Positions 18,408 to 27,742 are shown, counted from the first letter of the stretch. The stretch is 64,000 nucleotides of DNA from an uncultured Sphingomonadaceae bacterium (GCA_947496865.1 CANMEE010000001.1:1603501-1667500), one strand, 5' to 3'. The notes: a model not told the origin generated them from the sequence alone. Made by a program: numbers and translations.

Positions 18408-19259
18408 ATGTGCCCTGCGGTAGTAGGTGAAGGGGGCCAGAGGGGATATCTTATTCCCATTGGCGGTGGCGAAGACAAAGAAGCCAATCCAACCATCCTC
18501 CAGCGGTTTGTAAGCCTTTCAGGAGGCAAAAACGCCAATATCGTCGTCCTTCCGACCGCTTCTCGGCTGGAAGATACTGGATCGCGTTACGAGACGATTT
18601 TTACAGAACTGGGTGCCGGACAGGTCAGTTCGATAGCGATTTCCGGGCGTGAAGACTGCAATAATCCGGAATTTGCTGAACGATGCGAAGAAGCAACCGG
18701 GATATTTATCACCGGCGGCAATCAACTGCGATTGAGCACTATTTTGGGGGGCACGGATGTCGCCCAAGTCATCCGCAAGATTAACGCAAGAGGCGTTCCG
18801 ATTGCCGGAACATCAGCCGGTGCATCTATTATGTCCGAGCATATGATGGCTGGCGGCGATGCAGATCAAGGGCCAAGCGAAGGGGGAGCCGTGTTGGCGC
18901 CCGGCTTAGGCCTGACCAACGCTGCTGTTATTGATCAGCATTTTTCGGAACGCAACCGGCTCGGACGGCTATTATCGGCCATTGCGCTTAATCCTTTTTT
19001 GCTCGGCATGGGTATTGACGAGGATACAGCAGCTTTTATTGGTCCGGACGACATAATCGAGATTGTTGGATCAGGCACGGTCACCATCGCGGACGGCAAG
19101 GAAATGTCTTATTCGTCAGCCCATTCGGCCAGCGGCAGCGAAGGTATCGGCATGCTGGGGCTCAAATTGGACATATTGCACGAAGGCTGCAGCTATGACC
19201 TGAATTCGCGGGAGGCCTTTCCGCCCCTTGTAGAGGACAACAATCTCTGTAACCTCTAG
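18408..19259 (+). CDS. cphB: Cyanophycinase (intracellular, S51 family)
   Basis: Serine exopeptidase that cuts cyanophycin into beta-Asp-Arg dipeptides. The 283 residues match the intracellular family. The nucleophile is Ser136 in GTSAGAS, with the upstream FITGGNQLRL loop and a downstream DQHFSERNRLGRL region that supplies the active-site histidine. There is no signal peptide. AGGAAG precedes the ATG at 18408. It begins a run of three same-strand genes with cyanophycin synthetase 28 bases downstream, so synthesis and degradation of the polymer are co-located. The N-terminus is slightly extended relative to the conserved YLIPIGGGEDK start. Confidence 0.95.
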   Translation: MCPAVVGEGGQRGYLIPIGGGEDKEANPTILQRFVSLSGGKNANIVVLPTASRLEDTGSRYETIFTELGAGQVSSIAISGREDCNNPEFAERCEEATGIFITGGNQLRLSTILGGTDVAQVIRKINARGVPIAGTSAGASIMSEHMMAGGDADQGPSEGGAVLAPGLGLTNAAVIDQHFSERNRLGRLLSAIALNPFLLGMGIDEDTAAFIGPDDIIEIVGSGTVTIADGKEMSYSSAHSASGSEGIGMLGLKLDILHEGCSYDLNSREAFPPLVEDNNLCNL

Positions 19260-19287
19260 TTTCGCAAGAATCATAAAGGGGTCGCCA

Positions 19288-22086
19288 ATGAAAATACGCA
19301 ACACAAACCTGTATCTTGGCCCCAATCAATATGCGAAGTTCCGAGTTATCCGCCATGTGCTGGATATCGGTGTGCTGGAAAACTGGCCCTCAGCCAAACT
19401 GGGACCAGAATTTATCGATGGCTTGATTGCCGCTTTGCCCGGCCTTGATGAACATGGCTGCTCTTATCGCACGCCTGGCGGATTCGTTCGGCGCTTGCGT
19501 GAAGATGAGGGCACATGGATGGCCCATATTACCGAACATGTTGCCTTGGAATTGCAATGTGTCGCGGGTAATGAAGTCAGCTTTGGTCGTACGCGATCCA
19601 CAGGAGAGCTTGGCCAATACAATATGGTCTATGCCTATAATCACCGCGATGTCGGGCTTGCCGCCTGTGAGCTTGCGATCAAGCTGTTGATGCATTTATT
19701 GCCGGCAGAGGTGCAAAAGCAAACCGGCTATGCATTGGATGAAGACTGGGATTGGGATGATGAGCTGCACAGCTTTATCCGGCGCGCCCAGCGACATGCC
19801 TTCGGCCCCAGCACCGCGTCCTTGGTCGCCGCTGCAGAGGAGCGGGATGTGCCCTGGCTCCGGCTTAACAAATATAGCCTGGTGCAATTTGGACATGGCA
19901 AGCACCAGCAACGCATCCAAGCCACGATTACCAGCGAAACCCGCCATATCGCGGTCGAAGTCAGCTGTGATAAGGAGGATACGCACAATCTTCTCAATGA
20001 TCTCGGACTTCCAGTGCCGCACCAATATATGGTCTACAGCGAGCGCGAAGCCGTTCGAGGCGCTCAGAAGATGGGATATCCTGTCGTTCTCAAGCCGCTC
20101 AACGCCAATCATGGCCGGGGGGTTTCGATCAATCTTTCTGACGAAGAAGAGGTCCGCACAGCCTTTGGCTTCGCACGCGAACAAGGGACGAGCAAAGCCG
20201 TTCTGGTCGAGAGTTTTATTACGGGGTTTGATCACCGGATGCTGGTTGTCGGCAATGAATTGGTTGCGGTTGCAAAACGAGTTCCAGGTCATGTTGTCGG
20301 TGACGGTAAGCAGACGATTGCAAAGTTGATCGATGAGGTGAACGCTGACCCCCGTCGCGGTGTCGGTCATGAAAAAGTACTGACCCAGCTGGAATTGGAT
20401 GACCAGGCGCTCCGGTTAATGGCCAATGCAGGTCATAGCTCCGAAACGGTCTTGCCTGCTGGAGAGACTTTCTATCTGCGCGATACGGCGAACCTTTCAA
20501 CCGGAGGCACCGCAATCGACCTGACTGATGTCGTTCATCCGGATAATCGGGAAATGGCTGTTCGGGCCGTTCAGGCCGTTGGGCTTGATGTCGGCGGGGT
20601 TGATTTTCTGACGGATGATATCTCCCAGTCCTATAAAGATATTGGCGGCGCGATCGTCGAGGTGAACGCGGCGCCCGGCTTTCGTATGCATGTTGCACCC
20701 AGTGAAGGTGAGCCGCGTGATGTAGCAGGAAAAGTGATCGACATGCTCTTCCCGCCGGGTCGACCCAGCCGTATTCCGATTGCCGCGATTACCGGCACCA
20801 ATGGCAAAACAACCACGTCGCGCATGCTTGCCCATATTTTGAAAACTTGCGGCAATACCGTTGGTTTGACCACCAGCGACGGTATTTACGTTGATGGCAA
20901 GCAAACCGTCAAAGGCGATACCACTGGTCCAAAATCAGCACAAATGGTCCTGCGCGATCCGGTTGTGGATTTTGCGGTCATGGAAACCGCGCGGGGCGGT
21001 TTAGTGCGCAGCGGCCTGGGCTATGACAGCACCAATGTTTCCGCTTGCCTGAACGTAGCATCTGACCATCTCGGACTAGGCGGTGTCGAGACACTAGAGC
21101 AACTGGCAGCCATTAAGAGGATCGTTGTTGAAGCCGCTACGGACACGGTGGTATTGAACGCTGACGACAAAAATTGCTTGTTGATGGCGGACCATAGCGA
21201 CGCCAAGCATATTTTCTACGTCACCATGAATCATGATCATAAACTGGTGAAACAGCATATCGACGCGGGCGGAAAAGCCGCCGTTCTGGAAAAAGCCATG
21301 AATGGTGACATGATTACCATCTATGACAATTGCACTCATATTTCGCTGATCTGGACGCACCTGATTCCAGCAACAATCGAAGGCAAGGCGACCCATAATG
21401 TCCAGAACGCTATGTTCGCGGCGGCTATGGCTTATAGTTTTGGGCAGGATATTGACCAAATCCGACTGGGTCTGAAGACTTTCAATACCACTTTTTCGCA
21501 AGCGCCCGGCCGGATGAATGTCTATGACGAGCTGCCTTTCCGGGTCATTCTGGACTATGCTCATAACCCAGCGGCATTTGAAAGCCTGACCAATCTTGTC
21601 GACAAGCTTGATGCCCATGAACGCAAGATAATCGCGGTATCCTGCCCCGGCGACAGGCGGGATGAAGATGTGAGCGATGCGACAGCCATTTTGGCAGGGC
21701 ATTATGATCACTACATCCTCAAGGCTGACGACAACCGACGCGGGCGGGGCGACGATGAAATCCCCCAGTTGATGAAAAAGGGCCTGATGGAACAAGGCGT
21801 CAGCGAAGAGAAGATTTGCGTGATCGCCGATGAACAGGACGCTATTCAAAAAGCCCTCGAGATGGGCCGCGAAAAGGATCTTATCATCGTGGTCGGTGAC
21901 AATGTCTCGCGATCGTGGAAACAAATTGTTCACTTTGGTGATGAAGAATTGAAAGCGTCGGCAGCCAAAAACGAAACCCCAGCCATTGCGATGAATTATG
22001 AAGACCTGATTGATGAAGACCAATCCCTGATCAGTGATGAACGCGGTGTCAGGCTGGCAAAAGAAGTCGAAGAGGATGGTGATTGA
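19288..22086 (+). CDS. cphA: Cyanophycin synthetase
   Basis: Makes the storage polymer multi-L-arginyl-poly-L-aspartate from Asp, Arg and ATP. The 932 residues have the complete three-part architecture: N-terminal domain (residues 1-160), ATP-grasp domain (about 215-480, with PVVLKPLNANHGRGV and VEVNAAPGFRMH) that adds Asp, and a C-terminal Mur-ligase domain (GTNGKTTTSRM near 503, DYAHNPAAF later) that adds Arg. AAAGGGG precedes the ATG. The downstream gene starts at or just after its stop codon. The polymer would store nitrogen in cytosolic granules. Confidence 0.96.
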   Translation: MKIRNTNLYLGPNQYAKFRVIRHVLDIGVLENWPSAKLGPEFIDGLIAALPGLDEHGCSYRTPGGFVRRLREDEGTWMAHITEHVALELQCVAGNEVSFGRTRSTGELGQYNMVYAYNHRDVGLAACELAIKLLMHLLPAEVQKQTGYALDEDWDWDDELHSFIRRAQRHAFGPSTASLVAAAEERDVPWLRLNKYSLVQFGHGKHQQRIQATITSETRHIAVEVSCDKEDTHNLLNDLGLPVPHQYMVYSEREAVRGAQKMGYPVVLKPLNANHGRGVSINLSDEEEVRTAFGFAREQGTSKAVLVESFITGFDHRMLVVGNELVAVAKRVPGHVVGDGKQTIAKLIDEVNADPRRGVGHEKVLTQLELDDQALRLMANAGHSSETVLPAGETFYLRDTANLSTGGTAIDLTDVVHPDNREMAVRAVQAVGLDVGGVDFLTDDISQSYKDIGGAIVEVNAAPGFRMHVAPSEGEPRDVAGKVIDMLFPPGRPSRIPIAAITGTNGKTTTSRMLAHILKTCGNTVGLTTSDGIYVDGKQTVKGDTTGPKSAQMVLRDPVVDFAVMETARGGLVRSGLGYDSTNVSACLNVASDHLGLGGVETLEQLAAIKRIVVEAATDTVVLNADDKNCLLMADHSDAKHIFYVTMNHDHKLVKQHIDAGGKAAVLEKAMNGDMITIYDNCTHISLIWTHLIPATIEGKATHNVQNAMFAAAMAYSFGQDIDQIRLGLKTFNTTFSQAPGRMNVYDELPFRVILDYAHNPAAFESLTNLVDKLDAHERKIIAVSCPGDRRDEDVSDATAILAGHYDHYILKADDNRRGRGDDEIPQLMKKGLMEQGVSEEKICVIADEQDAIQKALEMGREKDLIIVVGDNVSRSWKQIVHFGDEELKASAAKNETPAIAMNYEDLIDEDQSLISDERGVRLAKEVEEDGD

Positions 22087-22097
22087 GAGATATCGCC

Positions 22098-23861
22098 ATG
22101 ACCATTGATCGCGAGCCAATAGATATTGAGAAGATCCAAGATTATCTAACGATTCCCATGCCTGCATCGGACCAGTTGGTTTTTGATGACAGTCGTCGGA
22201 TCACCGGGCCCGGCATGCTCTGGGACAAGCACGGCGCACTGGTCGATATATTGGTTGATGGCTATGACAAAGCGGAAGTCGTTTCTGCCTGGTTACCAGA
22301 AATCAAACGTGTTTTGACGGCGCTGGGCTGGACCGACAGTCAAACAACATCAAGAATTTTTGAAAATGGCGTAACCCTCGCGATTTCCGCGCCGGTTGAT
22401 TTGCTCTATTCCGCTGTTTTTGTGATCGAAACCAGTTGGCATCTGACCGCATTAAAATTGCTCGATCAGCCTGCAAATGATTTTGATGAATGGATTGCAA
22501 GCCTTAAGGAAGTCATCGCGCTAGAGCAGAACCCGGCGTTAATCGCACTGCAAAAGGCTGCAGACAGCAAGGGCATCGATATATTATCGGACGATGATTT
22601 TGTGTCGCTTGGGCATGGTGGCGGTTCTGCTCTTTGGAGCATCAATGAGATTCCGGATACCACGGACATCCCATGGGATCGGCTACATAACCTGCCGGTT
22701 GCGCTTATTACCGGTACCAACGGCAAGTCGACCAGTGTCCGGCTCGCAACAGCCATTGGGGAAGCCGCCGGATTGGTGAGCGGTTCAACGTCGACAGATT
22801 TTGTCAAACTCGGAGATGAGATACTCGACTATGGCGACTATTCTGGTCCCGGCGGTGCGCGGATGTTGCTGCGTGATCAACGACTGGAGATTGCTTTTCT
22901 GGAATGCGCCAGAGGCGGGATACTCCGGCGAGGGCTCCCGCTATTTCAGGCGCGTGCTGCCCTTGTAACCAACATTGCCGCCGATCATTTAGGGCAATAT
23001 GGCGTGAACACGATTGAGGCGCTGGCGGAAGCGAAATTTGCGGTCGCCCGAGCGGTTGCACAAGATGGCGTGCTTGTTTTGAATGCGGATGATCCGCTGG
23101 TCGTCGCCAATGGCAAGACATTTGATAAGACGAAGTGCTGGTTTGCACTGTCGCCTCGGAATGAAAATATTATAAACGCTACGGCTGCAGGCGCGCCCTG
23201 TTGCTGGCTCGATGAAAATGTCATCCAATATTTTGATGGAACGGACATAATATTAAGCTTGGATGTCGATCAAATCCCCGTCGCCATGGGCGGGGCTGCA
23301 AAGTTCAACATTCAAAACGCGATGGGTGCTATTGGTTTGGCCAAAGCGATGAAGCTGGACAATAGGGCGATTGTGGATGGCCTGACCCGGTTCACCGCGT
23401 CACCAGATGACAATCCCGGACGATGCAACGAGTTTAATGTCAATGGTGCTCGGATATTCGTCGATTTTGCGCATAATCCTCATGCGATTGAGGCCATGTC
23501 GCAATTGCTCGGAAATTTGCCTGCCAAACGAAAATTTCTGCTGATCAGCCACGCCGGCGACCGCTCCGACAAGGAGGTGGCAGGTCTTACCAAAGGAGCC
23601 GTTGGCTTTGCCCCCGACACGGTAGTGATCGCCGAGCTGGCGGATTATTTAAGAGGGAGAGAATTGGGCGAAGTTCCAGCCTTGATTGAGCAGGAATGTC
23701 TCGCAAGCAATCCGACACGACCGTCCATTATTCATGTGGCATCGCCAAGTTTAGGCGTTGAGCATATTTTGGAACAAGCAAGACCAGGGGATATTGCGCT
23801 GGTTCTTGCGCTTTCCGATCGGGATAAAGTTTTTGAACTGATAAAAAGCGCGACGGCCTAG
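22098..23861 (+). CDS. CphA-like Mur ligase lacking the ATP-grasp half
   Basis: A 587-residue protein resembling only part of cyanophycin synthetase. The first 190 residues have no P-loop or ATP-grasp signature. From about residue 200 there is a full Mur-ligase domain with ITGTNGKSTSVRLA (P-loop), FLECARGGILRRG, TNIAADHLGQYG and DFAHNPHAIEAMSQ. It must therefore use one ATP site, not two. The start is the ATG at 22098 with GAGAGA upstream; a TTG at 22083 would overlap the cphA stop. Position directly after cphA suggests an auxiliary ligase in cyanophycin metabolism. Truncated CphA2 enzymes that repolymerise beta-Asp-Arg are known, but they keep more of the ATP-grasp region, so the activity here is open. 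Confidence 0.85.
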   Translation: MTIDREPIDIEKIQDYLTIPMPASDQLVFDDSRRITGPGMLWDKHGALVDILVDGYDKAEVVSAWLPEIKRVLTALGWTDSQTTSRIFENGVTLAISAPVDLLYSAVFVIETSWHLTALKLLDQPANDFDEWIASLKEVIALEQNPALIALQKAADSKGIDILSDDDFVSLGHGGGSALWSINEIPDTTDIPWDRLHNLPVALITGTNGKSTSVRLATAIGEAAGLVSGSTSTDFVKLGDEILDYGDYSGPGGARMLLRDQRLEIAFLECARGGILRRGLPLFQARAALVTNIAADHLGQYGVNTIEALAEAKFAVARAVAQDGVLVLNADDPLVVANGKTFDKTKCWFALSPRNENIINATAAGAPCCWLDENVIQYFDGTDIILSLDVDQIPVAMGGAAKFNIQNAMGAIGLAKAMKLDNRAIVDGLTRFTASPDDNPGRCNEFNVNGARIFVDFAHNPHAIEAMSQLLGNLPAKRKFLLISHAGDRSDKEVAGLTKGAVGFAPDTVVIAELADYLRGRELGEVPALIEQECLASNPTRPSIIHVASPSLGVEHILEQARPGDIALVLALSDRDKVFELIKSATA

Positions 23862-23878
23862 ATTAACGACACACCAAA

Positions 23879-24778
23879 TCAGCGACAAGGCGTGAATGTG
23901 GTGCTCATGGCCGGTGACCTACTGGATATGGAGGCGCGTTTCATACCATCGGAGTTGAACAGCATGGCGATTTCACCGGTTTTCGAAACAGCGATGGCGC
24001 CGCCATCACCGCCAAAGCCACCTACATCTTCCAACATATTCCAGACGGCCTCTTCCAGCGTGTCACCGGCGAGTTTAAACCGATTGGCGATCGTCAGCGC
24101 GCCGCCGCTACGGATAAAATATTCTCCGGTTCCGGTGCAGGAAATCGCAATATCCTGATCCGCCCAAGTGCCCACACCAATGATAGGTGTATCTCCAACA
24201 CGACCTTCCGGCTTGCCGAAAACGCCGCCTGTTGAGGTCGCTGCCGCGAGGTGGCCGTGGATATCGAGAGCGACCGCTCCAACCGTACCGTGGTGCATGT
24301 CGCGTACGGAGATATCCTCCTTACTCACGCCCAAAGGCAGAACATAATAGCTCGTCGGATCCTCCACGGTGGCCAAGCCCTGATCGGCGGCAAAGACATT
24401 GGCTCCATCGCCCGCAAGCATGACGCTTGGAGAATGGTCCATCACCGCACGCGCCACCGCAATCGGGTTCTGGACATCTTTGATCACAGCGACGGCGCCC
24501 GCCTGCCGTGTGGCTCCGTCCATAATGCTTGCATCTAATTCAACTTGTCCGGCTCTGTTGGGCGCAGACCCTTTTCCCGCTACATAGAGCCCCGACAATT
24601 CGAGCTCGACAACCATCTTTTCGACGACATCGAGGGATGATACGCCTTTGCGCAGCATATCTTCGCCGATGGCGGTTAACTCGCTAAGATGCGCTTCAAC
24701 TATCGCATAGTCTTCGCCCAACTTCGCGCCAGCTCCTCCATGGAGTGCCAATGCGTATTGATTTGATCGGTTTGTCAT
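23879..24778 (-). CDS. iaaA: Isoaspartyl peptidase / L-asparaginase (Ntn hydrolase)
   Basis: A 299-residue N-terminal-nucleophile hydrolase. Autocleavage should occur before Thr165 in HHGTVGAVALD, producing the alpha and beta subunits. Other family marks are ALHGGAGA at the N-terminus and CTGTGEYFIR with GGFGGDGGAI near the C-terminus. Family members hydrolyse beta-aspartyl dipeptides, which is what cyanophycinase releases, giving Asp and Arg. It lies tail to tail with the cyanophycin block, 17 bases from the CphA-like ligase, completing a make-store-degrade module. The preferred dipeptide cannot be determined from sequence. Confidence 0.93.
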   Translation of the reverse strand: MTNRSNQYALALHGGAGAKLGEDYAIVEAHLSELTAIGEDMLRKGVSSLDVVEKMVVELELSGLYVAGKGSAPNRAGQVELDASIMDGATRQAGAVAVIKDVQNPIAVARAVMDHSPSVMLAGDGANVFAADQGLATVEDPTSYYVLPLGVSKEDISVRDMHHGTVGAVALDIHGHLAAATSTGGVFGKPEGRVGDTPIIGVGTWADQDIAISCTGTGEYFIRSGGALTIANRFKLAGDTLEEAVWNMLEDVGGFGGDGGAIAVSKTGEIAMLFNSDGMKRASISSRSPAMSTTFTPCR

Positions 24779-24909
24779 TTTGCCATGAGCCTAAGAATGT
24801 GCGGAGCAGCTATGATCTTATTGTTGTTTGTTGTCGACAGCAAAGGGCCGCTCTTTAACGATACTTCGACTTCGCTTCGGGTGCAAAACGCGGAAATCAG
24901 TATCCAATG

Positions 24910-25782
24910 TCAGAGGCAGTCAATAAAGTGATTTACCGTTGGTTCGGAACCCGCATCGATCAAAACGGCAGCACTGACGGAAAACTGCAAATCTTCGGGA
25001 TGCGGGAAACCGCTTAACTTGCCTTGATTGATGAGTGGATCAGCCACAGATTTCGGGATGGCTGTCAGGATGTCAGACCCCACGACCAAATCGATACAGG
25101 CCGCCTGACTGAGCAATCGGTATTTGGGAAAGCCATGCTGTTTGAGCAGAGCTTGCGTCTCTGGAGGAAGGCTGGTTTCAAACAGGGTATCAAATCCCGC
25201 AATAACCCAATCATAGTCGACAACGTCCTTCAACTGAAGGCCGGTTTTCAATACCGGATGGTCTGGCCGGCAGATGACATAATAGGGTTCTTCGATAACC
25301 TTGCGGGCGCGCAATCGGTTAAGATGCGGAAGCTGACCGAGCGTTGCTTCATTGTATAAAAGCAGATGAATACGTCTTTGAATCAATTCCTCAACAGCAT
25401 GGGTCGGTGGCATAGTCTCGGCATTGATTTTTGTTTTCGGATAACGCCGCGCAAATTTGCTAATGGCGGGGTGGATCATAGTATCCAGTATCGCAGGCCC
25501 ACTGACGATTTGCAAAATATGTTCACCGCTTTGTGTTTCCGTTTTGACCGTCTGGGCAAAGCTCAACAGATCGATCGCCATTGGGTAGAGTTTTTTGCCC
25601 GCTTCGGTCGGGGCAACCGTACGCGTGGTGCGATGGAATAATTTCACATCCCAACTATCTTCCAATGCCTTGATGCTTTTGGTGAGCGTAGAATGCGTAA
25701 GGTGCAATTCCTGGGCCGCACTCGAAAAACTGAGTAGTCTGTAGACCGCCTCAAAATGGCGCATTAGGCGAAGGTCATCCAT
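24910..25782 (-). CDS. LysR-family transcriptional regulator
   Basis: A 290-residue regulator with an N-terminal winged helix (MRHFEAVYRLLSFSSAAQEL, THSTLTKSIKALED) and a periplasmic-binding-protein-like effector domain. AGGAAC precedes the ATG at 25782. It is divergent from the sterol-desaturase gene starting 110 bases away, the classical LysR arrangement, so that gene and the one after it are the probable targets. Inverted repeats in the gap support this. Confidence 0.92.
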   Translation of the reverse strand: MDDLRLMRHFEAVYRLLSFSSAAQELHLTHSTLTKSIKALEDSWDVKLFHRTTRTVAPTEAGKKLYPMAIDLLSFAQTVKTETQSGEHILQIVSGPAILDTMIHPAISKFARRYPKTKINAETMPPTHAVEELIQRRIHLLLYNEATLGQLPHLNRLRARKVIEEPYYVICRPDHPVLKTGLQLKDVVDYDWVIAGFDTLFETSLPPETQALLKQHGFPKYRLLSQAACIDLVVGSDILTAIPKSVADPLINQGKLSGFPHPEDLQFSVSAAVLIDAGSEPTVNHFIDCL

Positions 25783-25807
25783 ATGTTCCTATTTGTAACA
25801 AATATGG
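25779..25807. promoter_or_regulatory. Inverted repeats between LysR gene and desaturase gene
   Basis: CCATAT at 25779-25784 faces ATATGG at 25802-25807, and between them lies TTTGTAACAAA (25792-25802). The site covers the LysR start region and would suit autoregulation plus control of the divergent gene. Operator function is inference. Confidence 0.45.
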
Positions 25808-25891
25808 TCTTTTATCTCAATTTATTTCAGTAAAAATTTCTTCTACCTCTTGATCGTCCAAAGATGGTCTGAACCGGAAGAGAGCTGAGCC

Positions 25892-26845
25892 ATGACATTA
25901 GAGTCTATTGTATCATCGAATATCGCGCTGATTGTTGTCCCGCTCTACTTTGTCGCGATCTTTGCGGAGTCCATCTTCAACCATTTCTTCCATGAACGCG
26001 GCGCCGGTGATTGGAAAGACAACGGCGTTTCGATGTCAATGGGGTTGGTCAGCGCTGTCACCAACGGCGCGACAGCGTTTATCTCTGTCGCCGCCCTATT
26101 CTGGGTCCAACAATTTCAACTCTACGTCATCCCGCTTTCCCTGACGGCACTCCTTGTCTGCTTTGTCCTCGATGATATGCGCTATTATTGGCATCATCGT
26201 GTTGCCCATCGCTGCCGTTGGGTCTGGGCAATGCATGTAACGCATCATAGTAGCACGCAATTTAATTTCTCTGTTTCCCTGCGCCAGGGCTGGACGAAAC
26301 ATTTCACCGGTACGGCGATGTTTAAAATACCTTTGGTGTTGATTGGTTTTGATCCCATTCTTGTGCTGTTTTGCGGTGTGATTAATCCAACCTATCAATT
26401 CTTCCTGCATACCGAGCTTATCAAGAAAATGCCGCGCTGGTTCGAAGCCATTTTTAACACGCCTTCGCATCACCGGGTTCATCATGGCCGCAACCCGCAA
26501 TATCTCGATGCTAACTATGCCGGTACACTGATTATCTGGGACAAGATGTTTGGGACATTTGTCGCCGAAGATGAAGAGGATCGGGTGGATTATGGATTGG
26601 TCAAGAATCTGGAAACTCTCAACCCTTTCACCATCATATTTCACGAATATTGGGGCATTGCCAAAGATGTATCCCAGCGCGGCCTTAGCCTTTGGCAACG
26701 ACTTTTATATGTCCTGGCTCCTCCTGGCTGGAGTCATGATGGATCGCGCCAATCATCGACCGACATCAAACGGGAATATGATCAAACGCAAAGAAAGTTG
26801 GAAAATATCGATGAGCAAGCCCCAGTTTTGTTGAAGACGGCTTAA
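25892..26845 (+). CDS. Sterol desaturase / fatty acid hydroxylase family membrane oxygenase
   Basis: A 317-residue integral membrane di-iron enzyme. The histidine clusters of the family are present: WHHRVAHR near residue 100, HVTHHSSTQFN near residue 118 and HHRVHHGRN near residue 195. About four to five membrane segments surround them. Members hydroxylate or desaturate lipids, sterols or carotenoids using O2. It is followed 4 bases later by a small membrane protein, probably in one operon, and is divergent from LysR. The substrate is unknown. Confidence 0.92.
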   Translation: MTLESIVSSNIALIVVPLYFVAIFAESIFNHFFHERGAGDWKDNGVSMSMGLVSAVTNGATAFISVAALFWVQQFQLYVIPLSLTALLVCFVLDDMRYYWHHRVAHRCRWVWAMHVTHHSSTQFNFSVSLRQGWTKHFTGTAMFKIPLVLIGFDPILVLFCGVINPTYQFFLHTELIKKMPRWFEAIFNTPSHHRVHHGRNPQYLDANYAGTLIIWDKMFGTFVAEDEEDRVDYGLVKNLETLNPFTIIFHEYWGIAKDVSQRGLSLWQRLLYVLAPPGWSHDGSRQSSTDIKREYDQTQRKLENIDEQAPVLLKTA

Positions 26846-26848
26846 ACT

Positions 26849-27451
26849 ATGCCTGGTCCACATTATGCAATCTCTGAAGCGTTTATCGTTTTGGCTGCGA
26901 TCTGGTGTGCAGCACGTTTATCGCGATCAGCATATTGGTTGGCAGCGTTGGGAATTGCAGTTTTCGGATTTGCAGCAGCCATTGGGGTTTATCGGTTTGG
27001 CTCCAATCAGATTGCGGAGCTGGCTAGCTTTCATAAATACTTCTCACAAATCGGCGGGTCGATTGCGATGGCATTCGTATCTGCGCAACTTCTGCTGGAA
27101 GAGCCATTGGTAAATCGCGTTAGGTTCGGAAAGTGGGTTGTTTTGTTAGCAGTTTTCGTCAGCGCCGTTTTAGCGCTCGCGGTTCCGCCGTTCACAACGC
27201 CGCTGTTCATTTCGTGGCTCTTCGCAGCAATTATAACGGCAGCATTGATACCTGCCAGCTCCGTTATTCGCCGGGTGTCTTTGGCAGCTATTGTTTCAAT
27301 ATTTTTGATAAACTTGCTGTTGATCCGTCAATCGCCGCACTTGGATCCAGATATCAGCTGGCATCTATTCCATGTATTGGTCGCTATATGGTTGCTCGGG
27401 ATGATCTATGTATTTGGGTACCGTGGCTCTGATGAGGAGTTCGCCCACTAG
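26849..27451 (+). CDS. Multi-pass membrane protein, unknown function
   Basis: A 200-residue, strongly hydrophobic protein with about six predicted membrane helices (for example ALGIAVFGFAAAIGVY, WVVLLAVFVSAVLALAV, LFISWLFAAIITAALI). It starts 3 bases after the desaturase stop, so it is almost certainly co-transcribed and may be a partner or accessory of the oxygenase. I do not recognise its family. Confidence 0.75.
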   Translation: MPGPHYAISEAFIVLAAIWCAARLSRSAYWLAALGIAVFGFAAAIGVYRFGSNQIAELASFHKYFSQIGGSIAMAFVSAQLLLEEPLVNRVRFGKWVVLLAVFVSAVLALAVPPFTTPLFISWLFAAIITAALIPASSVIRRVSLAAIVSIFLINLLLIRQSPHLDPDISWHLFHVLVAIWLLGMIYVFGYRGSDEEFAH

Positions 27452-27464
27452 TAAGCTGTTCTGC

Positions 27465-27491
27465 TGTCCGCTTTCGGGATAAAGCAGACTA
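27465..27491 (+). repeat. Intergenic palindrome, family copy 5 (CGGGAT-loop subtype)
   Basis: TGTCCGCTTTCGGGAT followed by AAAGCAGAC. It forms the left edge of the first ~270 bp island-end module. Confidence 0.72.
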
Positions 27492-27708
27492 CCTCGGAGT
27501 GTCTGAAATTGGGACGCAAAGCCGTCATTCGTTTTGAAAACACTTTTCTGCCGGTTTGAGACTGGAGCGGTAATTCCCGCTCAAAGTCTCGCGCAATTCA
27601 GTCTCTGTATTTGAAACTCGAGTTATCGCGTATGGAAGTCCCGGAAAAGACGCGAGGAAATCGCGCTCAAACTAGAGTCAAATTATTGATATAAAAGAGA
27701 AAACTGTG

Positions 27709-27742
27709 TGGTGATCTCTACGGGAATCGAACCCGTGTTTCA
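27709..27742 (-). other. tRNA-Glu 3' fragment, degenerate attachment-site remnant A
   Basis: Read on the minus strand this is a T-arm (ACGGG, TTCGATT, CCCGT) followed by acceptor AGAGATC, A and CCA. The anticodon arm and 5' half are missing to the right. The acceptor carries substitutions relative to the fragment at 62105 (AGGGGTC), so it is older or decayed. A 3' tRNA fragment without its 5' half is what remains at one end of an element integrated into a tRNA gene. Confidence 0.7.

Larger units (their letters stand above)
27465..27742. repeat. Island-end module, copy A
   Basis: This ~280-base stretch is a diverged direct copy of 35021-35290. Shared blocks in the same order are a palindrome at the left edge, TTTTGAAAACA, TTTTCTGCCGGT, TGAGAC, AGTCTCTGTATTTGAAAC, ATTGATATAAAAGA and TGGTGA at the tRNA fragment. 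The body of the repeat shows no intact ORF. Confidence 0.7.

Noticed and set aside
21094..22167. 357-codon minus-strand frame
   Set aside because: It is fully opposite the cyanophycin synthetase coding sequence, which has unambiguous motifs; the reverse frame has none.
27709..27742. A complete tRNA gene at the T-arm signal
   Set aside because: The T-arm and acceptor are present, but no matching 5' acceptor strand, D-arm or anticodon arm follows on the minus strand, so only a fragment is called.
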